A program made the position numbers and the translations under genes. Below are positions 1-10,833 of a stretch of 40,496 nucleotides of DNA, in pieces. Numbering within the stretch: the first letter of the stretch is position 1; every line of letters starts with the position of its first letter. This stretch comes from Plantago elongata (lineage: Eukaryota > Streptophyta > Magnoliopsida > Lamiales > Plantaginaceae), in assembly GCA_036897095.1 (NCBI GenBank), contig JAYMSP010000836.1, forward strand, positions 1-40,496. The letters are read 5' to 3'. The notes under the pieces are model-generated. The model saw only the letters and a program-made list of their open reading frames with translations. It did no database searches and was not told where the DNA came from.

Positions 1-1
1 A

Positions 2-137
2 GCATGTATGTCAGACTCGCCAAGCGTGTTGGCTCGCATGTATGTCGGACTCGCCAAGTGCATTGGCTAGCATGTATGTCGGACTCGCCAAGTGCGTTGG
101 CTCGCACGTATGTCGGACTAGCCAAGCGTGTTGGCTA
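2..137. repeat. 34-bp tandem repeat, about 4 copies
   Basis: Four consecutive units of about 34 bp, each built as GCATGTATGTCGGACTCGCC followed by AAGTGCGTTGGCT, differ from each other at only a few positions. The array is cut by the left edge of the window, so its true length is unknown. The open frame on the minus strand across it simply reads the repeat and is not a gene. Confidence 0.9.
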
Positions 138-528
138 GTGTGTCTGTCCGCTATGAGGTAGGGAGGTCCGACCCGCGTGTGGGGTCGAGACGGACTCATT
201 TGGAGATCATCGATTGGGTCGGGGCCTTGATGGACCAATTTGCTAGTCTTGCTGGAAGAGCGAATTTTGGCCATTACAATACTTATTTTTCTCAGTACAC
301 TTAAAAGTATTTACATTATATAAATATAATATATATTATAATATGAATATAATATATATTATACTATGAATGTATACATGTCGGGCCGGGCTTATGGGAA
401 TTAGACCCATGCCCGACCCATGAGCGACAATATCACGTCCAATAAGCCCTAGTGGACTGGTCAAAGCAGGCTTGACTAGGCCAAGCTCGTGTCCGTTCCA
501 GTTCGGGTGGCCCAAATTGCCATCCCTA
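138..528. mobile_element. hAT (Ac/Ds-type) terminal remnant
   Basis: The segment ends, on the reverse strand, with TAGGGATGGCAATTTGGGCC, which resembles the hAT terminal inverted repeat of the Ac/Ds type (Ac begins CAGGGATGAAAACGG). The adjacent bases (about 377-525) are the GGGCCGGGC-rich low-complexity sequence seen next to the other hAT-like ends here (5316-5964). An AT-rich stretch at 300-375 lies inside. The opposite terminus is not in the window, so the element is truncated or extends to the left. Assignment rests on the terminus alone. Confidence 0.5.
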
Positions 529-901
529 CTGTAACGCCCCGGATCTGGTTCAGACGTCAAGGGTTGTGCCGAATATTTCAAATACTCATTTATTAAAATA
601 TTACAATATTATCCGTTACAAACCATATGTATAGGATAAGTAAACCGAAAACAAAACAAAAAACACACATCTACTTAAACTGCAGCAGCAGAAATTGCCA
701 ATGTCCGGCTGTCTGAGTTACCCGAGCCTGTCCTCGTGCTCAAAATCTGGGAAAGCAAATTATTGAACAAAGAGAGTGTCAGTCACGAAGACTCAGTGAC
801 GATAGCCAAGCATGCATGAAATGCGTATGAATGTAACAGTATAGCAAACCAACACAACACGTTGATCAGGCACTTTAACAAGTTGGGAAACCGGTATCAC
901 A

Positions 902-1203
902 CACTTCAGGGTCGTCACCCAAGCTGTTTGCACATCAACATTTCAGGATCAGAGATCCAAGCTATTTTCATAGCAACACTTCAGGATCAGAGATCCAAGC
1001 TATTTTCACAGCAACACTTCAGGGTCGAAACCCAAGCTGTTTTCACAGCAACACTTCAGGATCAGAGATCCACGCTGTTTTCACAGCAACACTTCAGGAT
1101 CATAGATCCAAGCTATTTTCACAGCAACACTTCAGGATCATAGATCCAAGCTATTTTCATAGCAACACTTCAGGATCAGAGATCCAAGCTGTTTTCACAG
1201 CAA
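902..1203 (+). repeat. 38-bp minisatellite inside solo LTR 1, 8 units
   Basis: Eight head-to-tail units begin with CACTTCAGGATCAGAGATCC and end with TTTTCACAGCAA, at positions 902, 939, 977, 1015, 1053, 1091, 1129 and 1167. Most differ only by AGAG/ATAG or GGTCGAAACCC variants. The sister LTR at 16828-19678 has unrelated-looking sequence at the corresponding place, so the array expanded in this copy or was lost from the other. Confidence 0.9.
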
Positions 1204-2807
1204 TATTTTTGGATACGGTTCCTAGTTTTTTTAAGAAAATAGTGCGTGGTTGCTTTTTCTTTTTTGGAAAAACGGTTTTTGTGCAATGCAATGCATGAGG
1301 ATCAAGAAGGCAAGAACAGTAAAATATGCAGAGTACACTGTCACTTTATCACTTCATGAGCAGTAAAACATTTTCAGAGTTCACTATCACTCAAGTACAC
1401 TATCACTGGGAAAGAATAACACTTTTTCAGAGTACAATGTCACTTAGTCACTGGATCAATAGAAATTCACGTCAATACAGATCATCTACGGTTTTTAGTT
1501 AGAGATCAAAATCAATAGTCAAGTTGGTCAGTGGTCATCGGGTAGTCGTAGTCAGGGTCAGACAGTCAGACATATAAACAGGTACAGGGATGAAATGAGA
1601 TGAATGAACAATGACACTTTAGCTTTTCCCAGGGCCTGATGCCGAAGGCCAGCTATCACTCACGAAATCATAGTTAGTAGTCGAGTCGGAGTCAGAGTTA
1701 GGCAACCAGGTAAGCAGACAGGAACATGTATGAAAAAGCAAGGAATGAATAGTGGCACTTTAACTTTCCCAGGGCCTGATGCCGAAGGCCAGCTATCACT
1801 CACCGTATGTGCTGGGTGCGTCAGGAGCTTTCGGAGTTCCTGATAAACAGATAACAAAAGGTTCCTGACAGTTTAATATTTTCTAACGGCGTCTTAGTGA
1901 ATTCTTTTATCTTATGACGTACGGGTTTAACATCCGAGTTTTACTATTATTCTGACACTTGATTTACTAACGTTTCCGACGTTTAGCTAAATGACACTTA
2001 TTTCTCTTAGAACCGGTAAGATGATATTTTATTTGACTTCCAAAATTATCCGGTATAACTCCTAACAGATAGATTCAACCTACAGACGACAAGTCTGTCC
2101 AGCCATATCCCAACCTCCAACAGTATAATATTATTAAATAATATTATATTCCAGTTTCCTAGTCGACGACAAGTCGACGTTTATAGCATATAACAGTCCA
2201 ACAGTATAATAATTACTAATGACCGGTAATTATGCTAACATTCCGTAATTAGCGATAGTTAACCCTTAACTAATATTGATTATAGTTAACGCTAATTAAC
2301 TTATAATAATATTAATTAATACTAACGATGTTACTTAGCGATAATTAAATACTAATTAACACTAACGATAATTAGTTAACGATAATTAATTACGGTAATT
2401 AACTAACGGTAATTAATTAACTACGACAATTAATTTAATTAACGATAATTAGCGATAAATAATAAAATAATACGACATTGATCGAATGCACGTCGAGCGA
2501 CGGGCAGCGTAACGATAGTCATGGCGGGGTCGAGGTGGGACGACTGCGAATAATATTTTATTAATTTCCCGTTCGTTTATTCGAATTTAATCGAATCGAG
2601 TGAGAAAACATACCGGAATTCGGTCGAGTTAACGACACTATCCCGGGGGTCGGTTACTCGGCAATGGCGGGGTTGATCGGAGGTGGTAGCCGGAGACGCC
2701 GGCGGGCCGGTGGCCGGAATTTGGGGAAAATGAGGGGGAAAACTGAGAGAAGAAGAGAAGGAGAAGAAGGTTGTGAGGTGTGGAAGAAATGAAGAAGAGG
2801 AGCCCGA

Positions 2808-2815
2808 TATATATA
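2808..2815 (+). promoter_or_regulatory. Probable LTR TATA box (copy 1)
   Basis: TATATATA is followed by AGGGAGC in a GC-rich context, 644 bp from the LTR end. The sister LTR has a TATTTATA at the equivalent position (19054-19061). The shared position supports an LTR promoter with transcription starting about 30 bp downstream. Confidence 0.55.
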
Positions 2816-3458
2816 GGGAGCAGGCGGTGGAGAATGGCGACGGCTGGCGGAGTAACTGCCGAAATTCGACCACGTCGTCCCATTCTTCTCCATTCGTTTT
2901 ATGTCCTCTTCACGCGTCTGCTGTTGTAGCCACGAGGGGCGGCGCCGCCAGGCACGGTGGCCGAGGAATGGCGGCTCAAGACGTCACATGGCTGTGTCGG
3001 GAGAACTCGCGAATTGGCACAGAAGGAATCGAGAGAGCAACAGGCAGCTGGGATTTGGATTTTTGGAGGAGAAAGGTGTAAAAGTACCAAAACACCCTTA
3101 ATGAGAAGGAAATGAAGAAAGGGGCTGGAGGGAAGGCTCGTCCTTTTACAACTATATACAACTGATTCGTTCTGGCTTCCAAACGACTCGCAAATAAATT
3201 CCGGAAAAATGGAAAATCAATTCCCGGACATTTTTCAAGTCGTTCTCGAGCCATAGGAAAAATAAAATAAATAATTTTTATTTTAGTATTTTTTATTATT
3301 ATTTTATTAGTAATTGACTAAATTCTATTTTAACGTCAAATCCTCTCGGCGTTAAAATCCTAAATTCGACATAATCTACTTACGAAATAATAAAATTTAA
3401 TATTTTATTAAATTATCGAAAAGAACGGCGAGGAAATTTGCCGGACCTTACACCTACC

Positions 3459-5260
3459 CGCGATCTCTTAGTCCTTATATCCTTGTCGTGTCGTTTTCAT
3501 GTGTCCCTCCAACCTCTAGGATTTACAGATTGAGATTACGCATCTCAACATTTTTTAAATTATTTGAATGCTCTAATTACTTTATTGGATTGCTCAAATG
3601 ATAAAATTTTGTAGCTATTGTTTGTGTTTATTGATATATTTCACTTGTTGACATGGATTAAACTTATATAACATTAACTACGCTAACAATTCTAACAAAC
3701 TAGAGTGGTTCAACTTACTCTGTATAGATGGTCGCAAGAATCATTAAACATGTCCAACTAATTTGAAGGATTTAGTTAGTCGTTCGATCATGCCTAAATG
3801 TTGGTAGCGTAACCATTGGGGGTCGTTCACATAAGTGGATGTAACTTATATAATCAATAATTAGTCATACATGTTTATACATGTAATTAAAGTTAAATGA
3901 ATGAATAGTGTAGTTGTCACCAATACATTTCTAATTTCACATATTATTTGTACAATTTCACGATATTACACATGTGCTTCGTGTTTTTGTGTGAGTACAC
4001 AACTAAATAATTTTAACAGGGACTTTTGAGTGAATATATGGGGTTTTAAAAATGTATATATTCAATGTGTTTCTATTATGCTCAAATTAAGGGGCTTTCA
4101 CGATATATACATGTTCTTCTATTATGCTCAAACTAGATTGTTAATGGAGTTTAAAAAAAGTATGTATTAAATGTAAACTATAATTAATATTCTTCAATTT
4201 AAGTTAATATTAACTAGTGTTTACAATTCTAATTTAACCTGGAAAAAAATGCTTACTTAGAATGAAGTAATGCATATTCAAGTAAACCAATTATTTGAGA
4301 AATGATTATTTTTCAAAAAATATAAATTATTTTACTACATAAAAAAAATTCTTCAAATTTTATTATTTTGCGATCAAATGTCTTTCATTTTGACCACAAA
4401 TTACCTTGAAACTATAGGAATAAATAACTCCATAAAAGTCCATATTAAAATTCTAATAATTAATTTTTTATTATATAATTTTATTAAATGATTTACTACT
4501 TTATATTTTAAGAGTACTTTATAGTTAAAGTTAAAGATAGTTGATCCATTGCTACTTGAACTTATTAAATCAAATATAACTTTAGATGCATATAAATATG
4601 TTTCATCATTCTTTTCATAACTATGAGTATATAGGTTCTAAATTCATGTAATGTACATTCACAACCTTAAATTATTGCGATGTAGCATGTGTTCACATTG
4701 TTGCAGCATTGTGTCGCCATCAAAACAAAAGACGCTGCAACATTCATTCATATCGTTGTATCATTATTAGACGAACAAAATGTCAGAATAAATTCTTGAC
4801 GCTGCAACATTCTTTCATATCGTTGTAGCATTATTAGACGGGAGAAATGTCAGAATAAATTCTTTACGCTCCAACATTCTTTCATATCAATGTAGCATTA
4901 TACCCAGATTCAGATATGTAACAATGACGGCCAGTGGCCAGAGCTGGTAGTGGTGGAGGTCAGTAATAGTGAGAGGTTGAGCACACTGATAAATTAAATG
5001 TCATGAGATTATTGGAAAATTTTCATTAACCATAACTGTGATGACGATGGTGGCCGGAGATGGTGGTGGTGGCCGGAAATGATGGTGGTGGTTTGAGGGG
5101 AGAGAATTATTATTTGTTAATTTTTCATTTACTAAAAGTAATTACATAAAAGATTCCAATTAATTGTTATTTTAGTTATTTAAATTATTAAAGGGTTTGA
5201 AAATGATTTTTTAATTGTTAGTTTTGCCATTTGTCAAGTTTTGAATGGTGTACTAACGAT
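3459..5260. repeat. Unclassified dispersed repeat, copy 1 (about 1.8 kb)
   Basis: This stretch is a diverged copy of 20112-22535. Shared landmarks in the same order are GATCTCTTAGTCCTTAT at the left end, TCATGTGTCCCTCCAACCTCTA, GAATGAATAGTGTAGTTGT, a tandem GCAACATTC/GTAGCATT block, AATAGTGAGAGGTTGAGCACAC, a GGTGGTGG-rich stretch, and GTACTAACGAT at the right end. I saw no coding sequence, no target duplication and no recognisable terminal repeats, so I cannot say whether it is a non-autonomous transposon or part of a segmental duplication. Copy 2 carries a 630-bp MITE that is absent here. Otherwise the interval has no supportable gene. Confidence 0.8.
4731..4908. repeat. 67-bp tandem repeat, about 2.6 copies
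   Basis: Units start at 4731, 4798 and 4865. Each contains GACGCTGCAACATTC, TTCATATCGTTGTAGCATTA and GTCAGAATAAATTCTT. The equivalent block in the second repeat copy (22010-22178) has units of about 61-64 bp. Confidence 0.85.
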
Positions 5261-5315
5261 AATACAATGCGACGTAATACTAAGATTAGCCAGGCACATG
5301 TTACTAGAAATAAAT

Positions 5316-5964
5316 TAGTGATGGCAATTTAGCCCACCTGGTCAATGGATATTGACCCGACCAAAAGTCAACCATGAGGACCCAGCCCGGCCCGTAGTAT
5401 ATATACACAAACTATACATTTAAATAAATTTACATCTCGCAATATATAATTAATATGTTTATACATATATTAATATTAAAATGTTTAGCTTATCTTTAGA
5501 GTTGGACATGAGATGAAAATGACATTGAATATGATTATAAATTATGTTATACACAATATGCAACATAATGTATACTAATACAAATAATTATTTTAAAATA
5601 AATTAAATAAAATGTACATAAACGACTGTTACATAATCGTATCCCATTGAAATGAGGGTAAGTATATTTAAAAAATTATGAAATAATGTTAAAAATAAAA
5701 AATGAACCTTAACATTAGGAATAAATGTTTATACTTCTAATCAACTATGTTACATGATACTATGGCATAATTATTCATGTATGTAAATAATAAATTTTTT
5801 AATCATTTTAAAAATGTAACAATGAACAAGCCCGATATGGCCGGGTCTGGGCCCAAGTTTCAGGTCCGGCCATGGCCATGGGTCAGGCCTAAGCCTATAA
5901 AATATGACCGGGCCAAAATCAGGCCTCCAGAAACCCGGCGCGGCCCGGCCCATTGCCATCTCTA
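5316..5964. mobile_element. hAT-like element, about 650 bp
   Basis: The left end reads TAGTGATGGCAATTTAGCCC, and the reverse complement of the right end reads TAGAGATGGCAATGGGCCGG. The pair forms an imperfect terminal inverted repeat of the TAGNGATGGCAA type typical of Ac/Ds-like hAT elements, with GGGCCGGGC-rich sequence just inside both ends. The interior is AT-rich and non-coding, so the element is non-autonomous. No convincing 8-bp target duplication is visible (left flank AAATAAAT, right flank TTGGGAAA), so the boundaries or the single-element interpretation could be wrong. Confidence 0.5.
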
Positions 5965-6306
5965 TTGGGAAAGTCACAATTCCTTTTACACATTCGCGAG
6001 AATGATAGTAAAAATTAGGTTTTTAATGATAGTAAAAATTAGTCAAAACCTAAAATAATTATGAGCGGAAGTGTTAATGGAGCATTATTATACATTTTTT
6101 TAAGAAATATATATAACATATTTGAATTTTATTATAAAATATACACTAGAGATAAGAATGAGATTAAAGAATTAATAAATTACAAAATATGGATGACTCA
6201 TAGCACTAATTGTAAAATTTGTTCAGATGACACTAGTTTAACATTCTTAAAATTTTACTATATAGCATTATTTATATAGTTTTAGACCACCACGCGATGT
6301 TAGATA

Positions 6307-6531
6307 CTCCCTCCGTCTCATATAATAAATTGTTTTATATGCACGATTTTTAAGAAAAATATGTAGTATGTGGTTAAAAATGAATTTGAGATAAAAAAGT
6401 ACATGTGGACCCAATAATATGTGGTTAAAATGAGTTGTATTGTGGGATTATTTCTATAAATGAAAATTTATTTCACTTTGGTGGGATCTCCAAAACGAAA
6501 AATTATTTCACTTCTAATGGGACGGAGGAAG
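6307..6531. mobile_element. Stowaway MITE (Tc1/mariner), 225 bp
   Basis: The left end is CTCCCTCCGTCTCATATAAT and the right end, reverse-complemented, is CTTCCTCCGTCCCATTAGAA. These are the hallmark Stowaway termini. TA dinucleotides flank both sides (6305-6306 and 6532-6533), as expected for a Tc1/mariner target duplication. The interior is non-coding. Confidence 0.9.
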
Positions 6532-6533
6532 TA

Positions 6534-7319
6534 AGGAATAAGCTCATTATATTTCTATGCCAAAGTCTTGGAAAATGTAAGATTGTCCTAAAATATAAGA
6601 AAGTCAAAGTTTTTTTGATTTTTTGAGTTTTAGCGGTCTGACCGGCCGAGTTTCTTCAAAAACCGCCTATACACACATTGTTCATTATGCTTTTAATAGA
6701 TTATGTTATGATTTTAAATTGTTAACATTGCAAGGTTCATTTACAGTTTTAGCGTTTTGTTAATATTTTAGGAGATGATATGATGATTTTAATGCGTCGG
6801 CAATGTGTGTTTTAATTTTAATTTTAACTTTGTTAATTTTTAAGATTGTGTGATGGTTTTAAGGACCAACATGACATTTTTATGATGATTTGTTATAGTT
6901 TTAAGTGACAATTTAATACCATTAAGACGTCTACAAGTTCCACAAAAATCATCAAAAGATCAATAAACAAAATTATATAAACTGCTTGAACAATTGGTCA
7001 TCCAAAGATTTAAAATATCTATTATCGTAAAAAAAATGTTCATTTCATTTATTTGATGCAAATGTAATTGAGTTGCTAAATGGTCTTTTTTCTCAATCAA
7101 ACTTGGTGAACTTCAGTTTTTTTATCTTTTTTTGCATTTGCTTGTTGCTTTAATACTCTATTGGCAACTTTGAGAAACTTCTCTTCTAACTCGATGTCAT
7201 CATCAGACCTGCATAAATCATTCAATAACTGGGTTAAAATCATAACAACACTCATTAGAATTATCACATTTGTGCTTAAAAATAAAAGAGAAACGTGCAA
7301 CACATGCTCATAGCAGTAA
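6534..7319. other. AT-rich intergenic, no gene seen
   Basis: AT-rich sequence containing scattered GATTTTAA/TTTTAGCG motifs that look like inverted-orientation versions of the AAAACTATAAC motif in the array that follows. It could be the other arm of the CACTA-like element, but no CACTACAAG terminus is present. The short minus-strand frame at 7097-7303 matches nothing I recognise. Confidence 0.4.
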
Positions 7320-8240
7320 CATTGATGCGTAAAACCACATAAATTGAATTTTAAAACTATAACTAATCAGGAACATAAAAATACAAGTTAAAAACAGTAA
7401 CATTAACACATAAAATCATAACCTTGACTCTTAGAATTATAACAAAACATTTGTAAAAATCAAATCATAAATATTTTGCAGAAGCTAAACACTAATGTGT
7501 ATACTTAAAATTACAACAATATGTATTATGACTATAACATATGCGCTAAAATTAATAACATGCAGCTACTCGACGATAAATATAGTAACATTAATACTTA
7601 CAACCATAATAGTGCTTCTTAAAACTACAAAAGCACATTTTAAAACTACAACAAAGCACGAGAATGCAACACAAGTTAAAAATAATAACATTGATGCTTA
7701 ACCCATAATAACGCATCTTAAAACTATAATAATGTATTTTAAAATTATAACAAAGCTTTTGTAAAAAATCAATCATAAATATATCATCAAAGGCTAAAAA
7801 CACCAATGTTGCTACTTTAATTTGCAATATTAGGTATAGTAACTATAACATGCATTTGTGTTAAATTAATTACAAGCGGAAACATTCAATACAAGCAAAA
7901 ACCGTGACAATGATGATTAAAACTATAACAAAGCAAGAACATGCAACACAAGTTAAAAAAACAATAGTATTGGTACTTAAAATTATAATAGTGTATTTTA
8001 AAACTATAACAATGTCTCTTAAAGCTATGGCAAAATATTTCCAAAAATTCGAACCACAAATATTCCACTAGATGCTAAAAACACTAATGTTGCTTTTTAA
8101 AAACGACGAAAAGAGGTATGAAAAACTATAACAACGATAATTAAAACTATTACAGAATGAAACATTAAACACGAAGTAAAACCATATCAACAATACTTAA
8201 AATTATAATATCGGCTCTTAAAACCATAACAAATTAAGCA
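7320..8240. repeat. Degenerate TTAAAACTATAACAA array, CACTA subterminal
   Basis: Dozens of short, diverged units related to TTAAAACTATAACAA alternate with GCAACACAAGTTAAAA, and the whole recurs with a period of about 277-290 bp. The short open frames in it (7495-8068, both strands) are by-products of the repeat. Subterminal arrays of this kind are transposase-binding regions in known CACTA elements; that role here is inferred. Confidence 0.6.
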
Positions 8241-8518
8241 CCATATTGCGAAATTCGATTTTTATGTACGGATTTCAGATCTAAAACTATATTTCAGATC
8301 TACAACCAGATCTGGAAACATGAGATCGTTAAATCAACGAAAAACGACACATGCAAGGTCAAATTTCACTTTAAATTGAGATTTTATCCGTCGCTATTTA
8401 GTAGCGATTCGTCGCTATATGGCGACGGATTTTATCTGTCACCATATAGCGTCGCTAAATGGCAACGGATTTTATCCGTCGCCATATAACGTCGCTAAAT
8501 GGCAGTTTTCTTGTAGTG
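7320..8518. mobile_element. CACTA (En/Spm) element end with subterminal repeats
   Basis: The right end (8506-8518) is TTTTCTTGTAGTG, the reverse complement of CACTACAAGAAAA, the signature terminus of plant CACTA transposons. Just inside, 8384-8505 repeats CGTCGCCATATAGCGTCGCT and ACGGATTTTATCCGTCGC motifs, typical of CACTA subterminal regions. Farther in, 7320-8240 is an array of degenerate TTAAAACTATAACAA units arranged in a looser repeat of about 280 bp (the AAGTTAAAAA landmark recurs near 7379, 7669 and 7946). No matching left terminus and no transposase were found, so the left boundary is arbitrary and the element is incomplete. Confidence 0.7.
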
Positions 8519-8939
8519 CAAGACGAATTTGTTGATTTGAAAATTTTAGCACTTGAATTTGAAAATTCGGTGAAAATCATGCAAGATCAAACACAATTCC
8601 GACGAAACTAGAGAAATCATAATTTTCGGCGTTGGATTCGGCGGCGGTTTTCGACGGTAGGGAAGGAAGAAGAGAGAGGAAAGGAGGAAAGAAGACAGAT
8701 TTGAATATTTCTCTCTCTAGGATTTTTTAGAGAGAGAAAGATAATTGAGTTTTATAAATTTGGTGGGAGGGTGTATTATTATTCAAGTATTTATATAAAA
8801 TCTAATAACTAATTCTTTATTATAAAAATTAAATTTTTCTATAGAGTAAAAACATCTTTCCTTTTACTATACTTACTCCATTTCTATTTTCCTACTCTCC
8901 CTCTCTGACCAACTAAAGCATAGCCTATTCCTTTTCGTT
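8519..8939. other. Intergenic, purine-rich, no gene seen
   Basis: Non-coding sequence between the CACTA terminus and the LINE remnant. It holds a GGCGGCGGTTTTCGACGG stretch and a GA-rich tract (8660-8745) with a short palindrome around CTCTCTCTAGGATTTTTTAGAGAGAG. It may be the outer flank of the transposon insertion; no function can be assigned. Confidence 0.4.
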
Positions 8940-9096
8940 TTTCTTCCTTGGGAAATCCAGATGTTTTGGAAAGCGATAAACATTTTTCAGGTCCTGATGA
9001 CGTCATTAAGGAACCGCCAAACATTGAGCAACGAGAGGCGAGATCACCAAATTTCGTTGATTCGGGGAATTCCTTCCATCCTTCAAAGGAGAAATC

Positions 9097-9152
<56 letters not shown>

Positions 9153-9632
9153 TAAACAATAATACTGAAAATACTTTTAAACAAAATTAATTAATTCAAC
9201 TAAACATACTTTTTTTCCTACTTAGTTGAATTCGCTTGATAAATACTGTAATTCTCAAGCGAACTATACTAATAATGGGAAAATTCCGGATGATGAACCT
9301 CTTTTGGTTCTAAACATGGAAGTGGAAGTCCCTTTTGTCTATTAGGAGGAAAAATCGAGTAGCAGATATATTGTCTAAGAAAGCAAGCAATGAAGATGAA
9401 GATGTGATTCCCCGATGTAATAGTGTTAACATGTTTAGAACTAATAATAATTTTTTATCGAGCTGTAATGATTTTAGAATATGAAATGTATGTCCGGTCG
9501 ATTTGGTTAGAAATCACTTTAAGAAGTGACTTAATCGAGACAACCTTTTGTGATGTTAGTATGCACACTATAGACAAGACTAATCCATAATGCTAACATT
9601 GTAATGAAACTAACTTATCAAAAAAAAAAAAA
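8940..9632 (+). mobile_element. Internally deleted LINE (L1-type) with poly(A) tail
   Basis: The 3' end has the sequence TAATGAAACTAACTTATC followed by 13 A (9620-9632), as plant L1-like LINEs end. The frame 9320-9484 (stop TGA at 9482) encodes SIRRKNRVADILSKKAS, which resembles the last segment of the RNase H-like domain at the end of plant LINE ORF2 (consensus HVRREANxVADxLAKxA). Upstream, 8948-9189 is another open frame with NPDVLESDKHF and PPNIEQREARSPNF followed by poly-Asn from a microsatellite; its origin is unknown, possibly ORF1-derived. Endonuclease and reverse transcriptase are missing, so the copy is dead. The 5' boundary and target duplication are unresolved. Confidence 0.65.
9097..9152 (+). 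repeat. (TAA)n microsatellite, about 18 units
   Basis: A nearly perfect TAA/AAT trinucleotide run of about 56 bp. It creates poly-Asn, poly-Ile and poly-Leu open frames in different frames, none of which is a gene. Its length is likely variable between individuals. Confidence 0.97.
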
Positions 9633-10718
9633 TTGTATGTTCTTGCGAACTTTTACTCCATTCACTCAGCTATACATTACCGTTTTTTAACTCCACCATT
9701 AACAACTCTGACTAGAAGTGTATGTCTATAACACATTAACATTCCTTTAATTACTATTTTCAAAGTGTTAATTTGAACATATCAAAGATAACTCTTCAAG
9801 ACAAGATCTTCTATTAATAACATGTGTGTGCTTGTAATTTCCTTTCTCTTACTCTTCATGAATGAATCTCATCACCCTATTAATTATACTACCTGTGATT
9901 GGCACCTTCAAGAAGTTCATGTGATGCTTCTTGCTTTATCCTAATTCCCATATTTTCCACCCATATGCTTTAAATTTTATTAATAAAATTTAATATAATA
10001 TTTTCAATATGCTACTTGTGAAGATTCAATGGAAGAATATAACTGTGATGATTTCCATTGATGATGAAGAGAATTTAGATTAAAATTGAATGAATATAAC
10101 AGAGAGAAAAAGAGAAGATTAAATAGCTGGTAGAGTAACTAATTCTAACTAATTAAAATTCGGTTTAGTAATATATTTAAACCGGGTTTACTAGACCATA
10201 TATATATGACTTTGTGTCACATTTTCTCTTGTGTGAATATATCTTCTAACTCTACAACTCACATAAATTCGTATATCCGTTTCTGATATGAATACTACAC
10301 CTTCATAAAAATGAGGAGCATATATATGACGAATTGACGATTAAGTCTTGATGCAGCAATAGCCAAGAGATGAAAACAGGTTAATCGAGATGACCATGGT
10401 CTTGTCCGTAATATTTGGCTACTTGAGTACGTTATAGAAGCTGTATATAACACAGTTTTACTCAAACTCATCAGATATATGTATAATTAATTAGTGAGTT
10501 GATAAGCAATCTGATATGGGGCATATACATACATTTTAAACCTCACCTCACGCTCACATGATTAATCATGTTACATCAATGGCATATATACGAGAAGAGT
10601 GGCACCATAAGCGGGTTGAGATTAAGAACTACTACGTACTGATCACATTACTTAGATGAGATCTAACCATGTAGTACTACACATTAAATGAAACTCTAAA
10701 CGCCATGTGAATCGACAT
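9633..10718. other. Intergenic, upstream region of the GASA gene
   Basis: No gene or transposon was recognised. The stretch is AT-rich and precedes the GASA gene, so it presumably holds its promoter. A TATATATATGAC-type sequence occurs near 10200 and again near 10320. Confidence 0.5.
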
Positions 10719-10728
10719 CTATAAATAT
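10719..10728 (+). promoter_or_regulatory. TATA box of the GASA gene
   Basis: CTATAAATATAGGG lies about 110 bp before the start codon at 10834, a normal spacing for a plant TATA box plus a 70-80 nt 5' leader. Confidence 0.7.
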
Positions 10729-10833
10729 AGGGCAATCCTCTCTTGTTCTTATCAGATCATAACTGATAACAGAAAACTCATCCTGCTTTTCCATTTGCCT
10801 AGAGATATATCATTAACTTGTTTCCAAAAGAAT

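Larger units (their letters stand above)
530..3452 (+). mobile_element. Solo LTR, copy 1 (Ty3/gypsy-like), TSD CCTAC
   Basis: A 2923-bp solo LTR. It begins TGTAACGCCCCGGATCTGG and ends CCGGACCTTACA, so it has the 5-bp TGTAA/TTACA inverted ends of plant LTRs. It is flanked by a perfect 5-bp target duplication, CCTAC (525-529 and 3453-3457). No internal gag-pol lies beside it, so the two original LTRs have recombined to one. It is homologous along its length to the element at 16828-19678. A TATA box at 2808-2815 suggests the U3/R boundary is near 2840. The long LTR and TGTAACGCCCC start resemble long-LTR Ty3/gypsy families; that family assignment is inferred. Open frames within it (862-1143, 2577-3254) come from a minisatellite and GC-rich promoter sequence, not genes. 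Confidence 0.92.

Noticed and set aside
862-1143. 93-codon plus-strand open frame
   Set aside because: It reads the 38-bp minisatellite of solo LTR 1; the repetitive protein reflects the DNA repeat.
902-1203. CRISPR-like repeat array
   Set aside because: Units are contiguous 38-bp direct repeats with no spacers, in a plant nuclear LTR.
2577-3254. Several overlapping open frames on both strands
   Set aside because: GC-rich LTR promoter/leader sequence gives long frames by chance; no domain recognisable and the same region of LTR 2 does not keep the same frames.
8884-9190. Poly-Leu, poly-Asn and poly-Ile frames
   Set aside because: Products of the TAA microsatellite in different frames.
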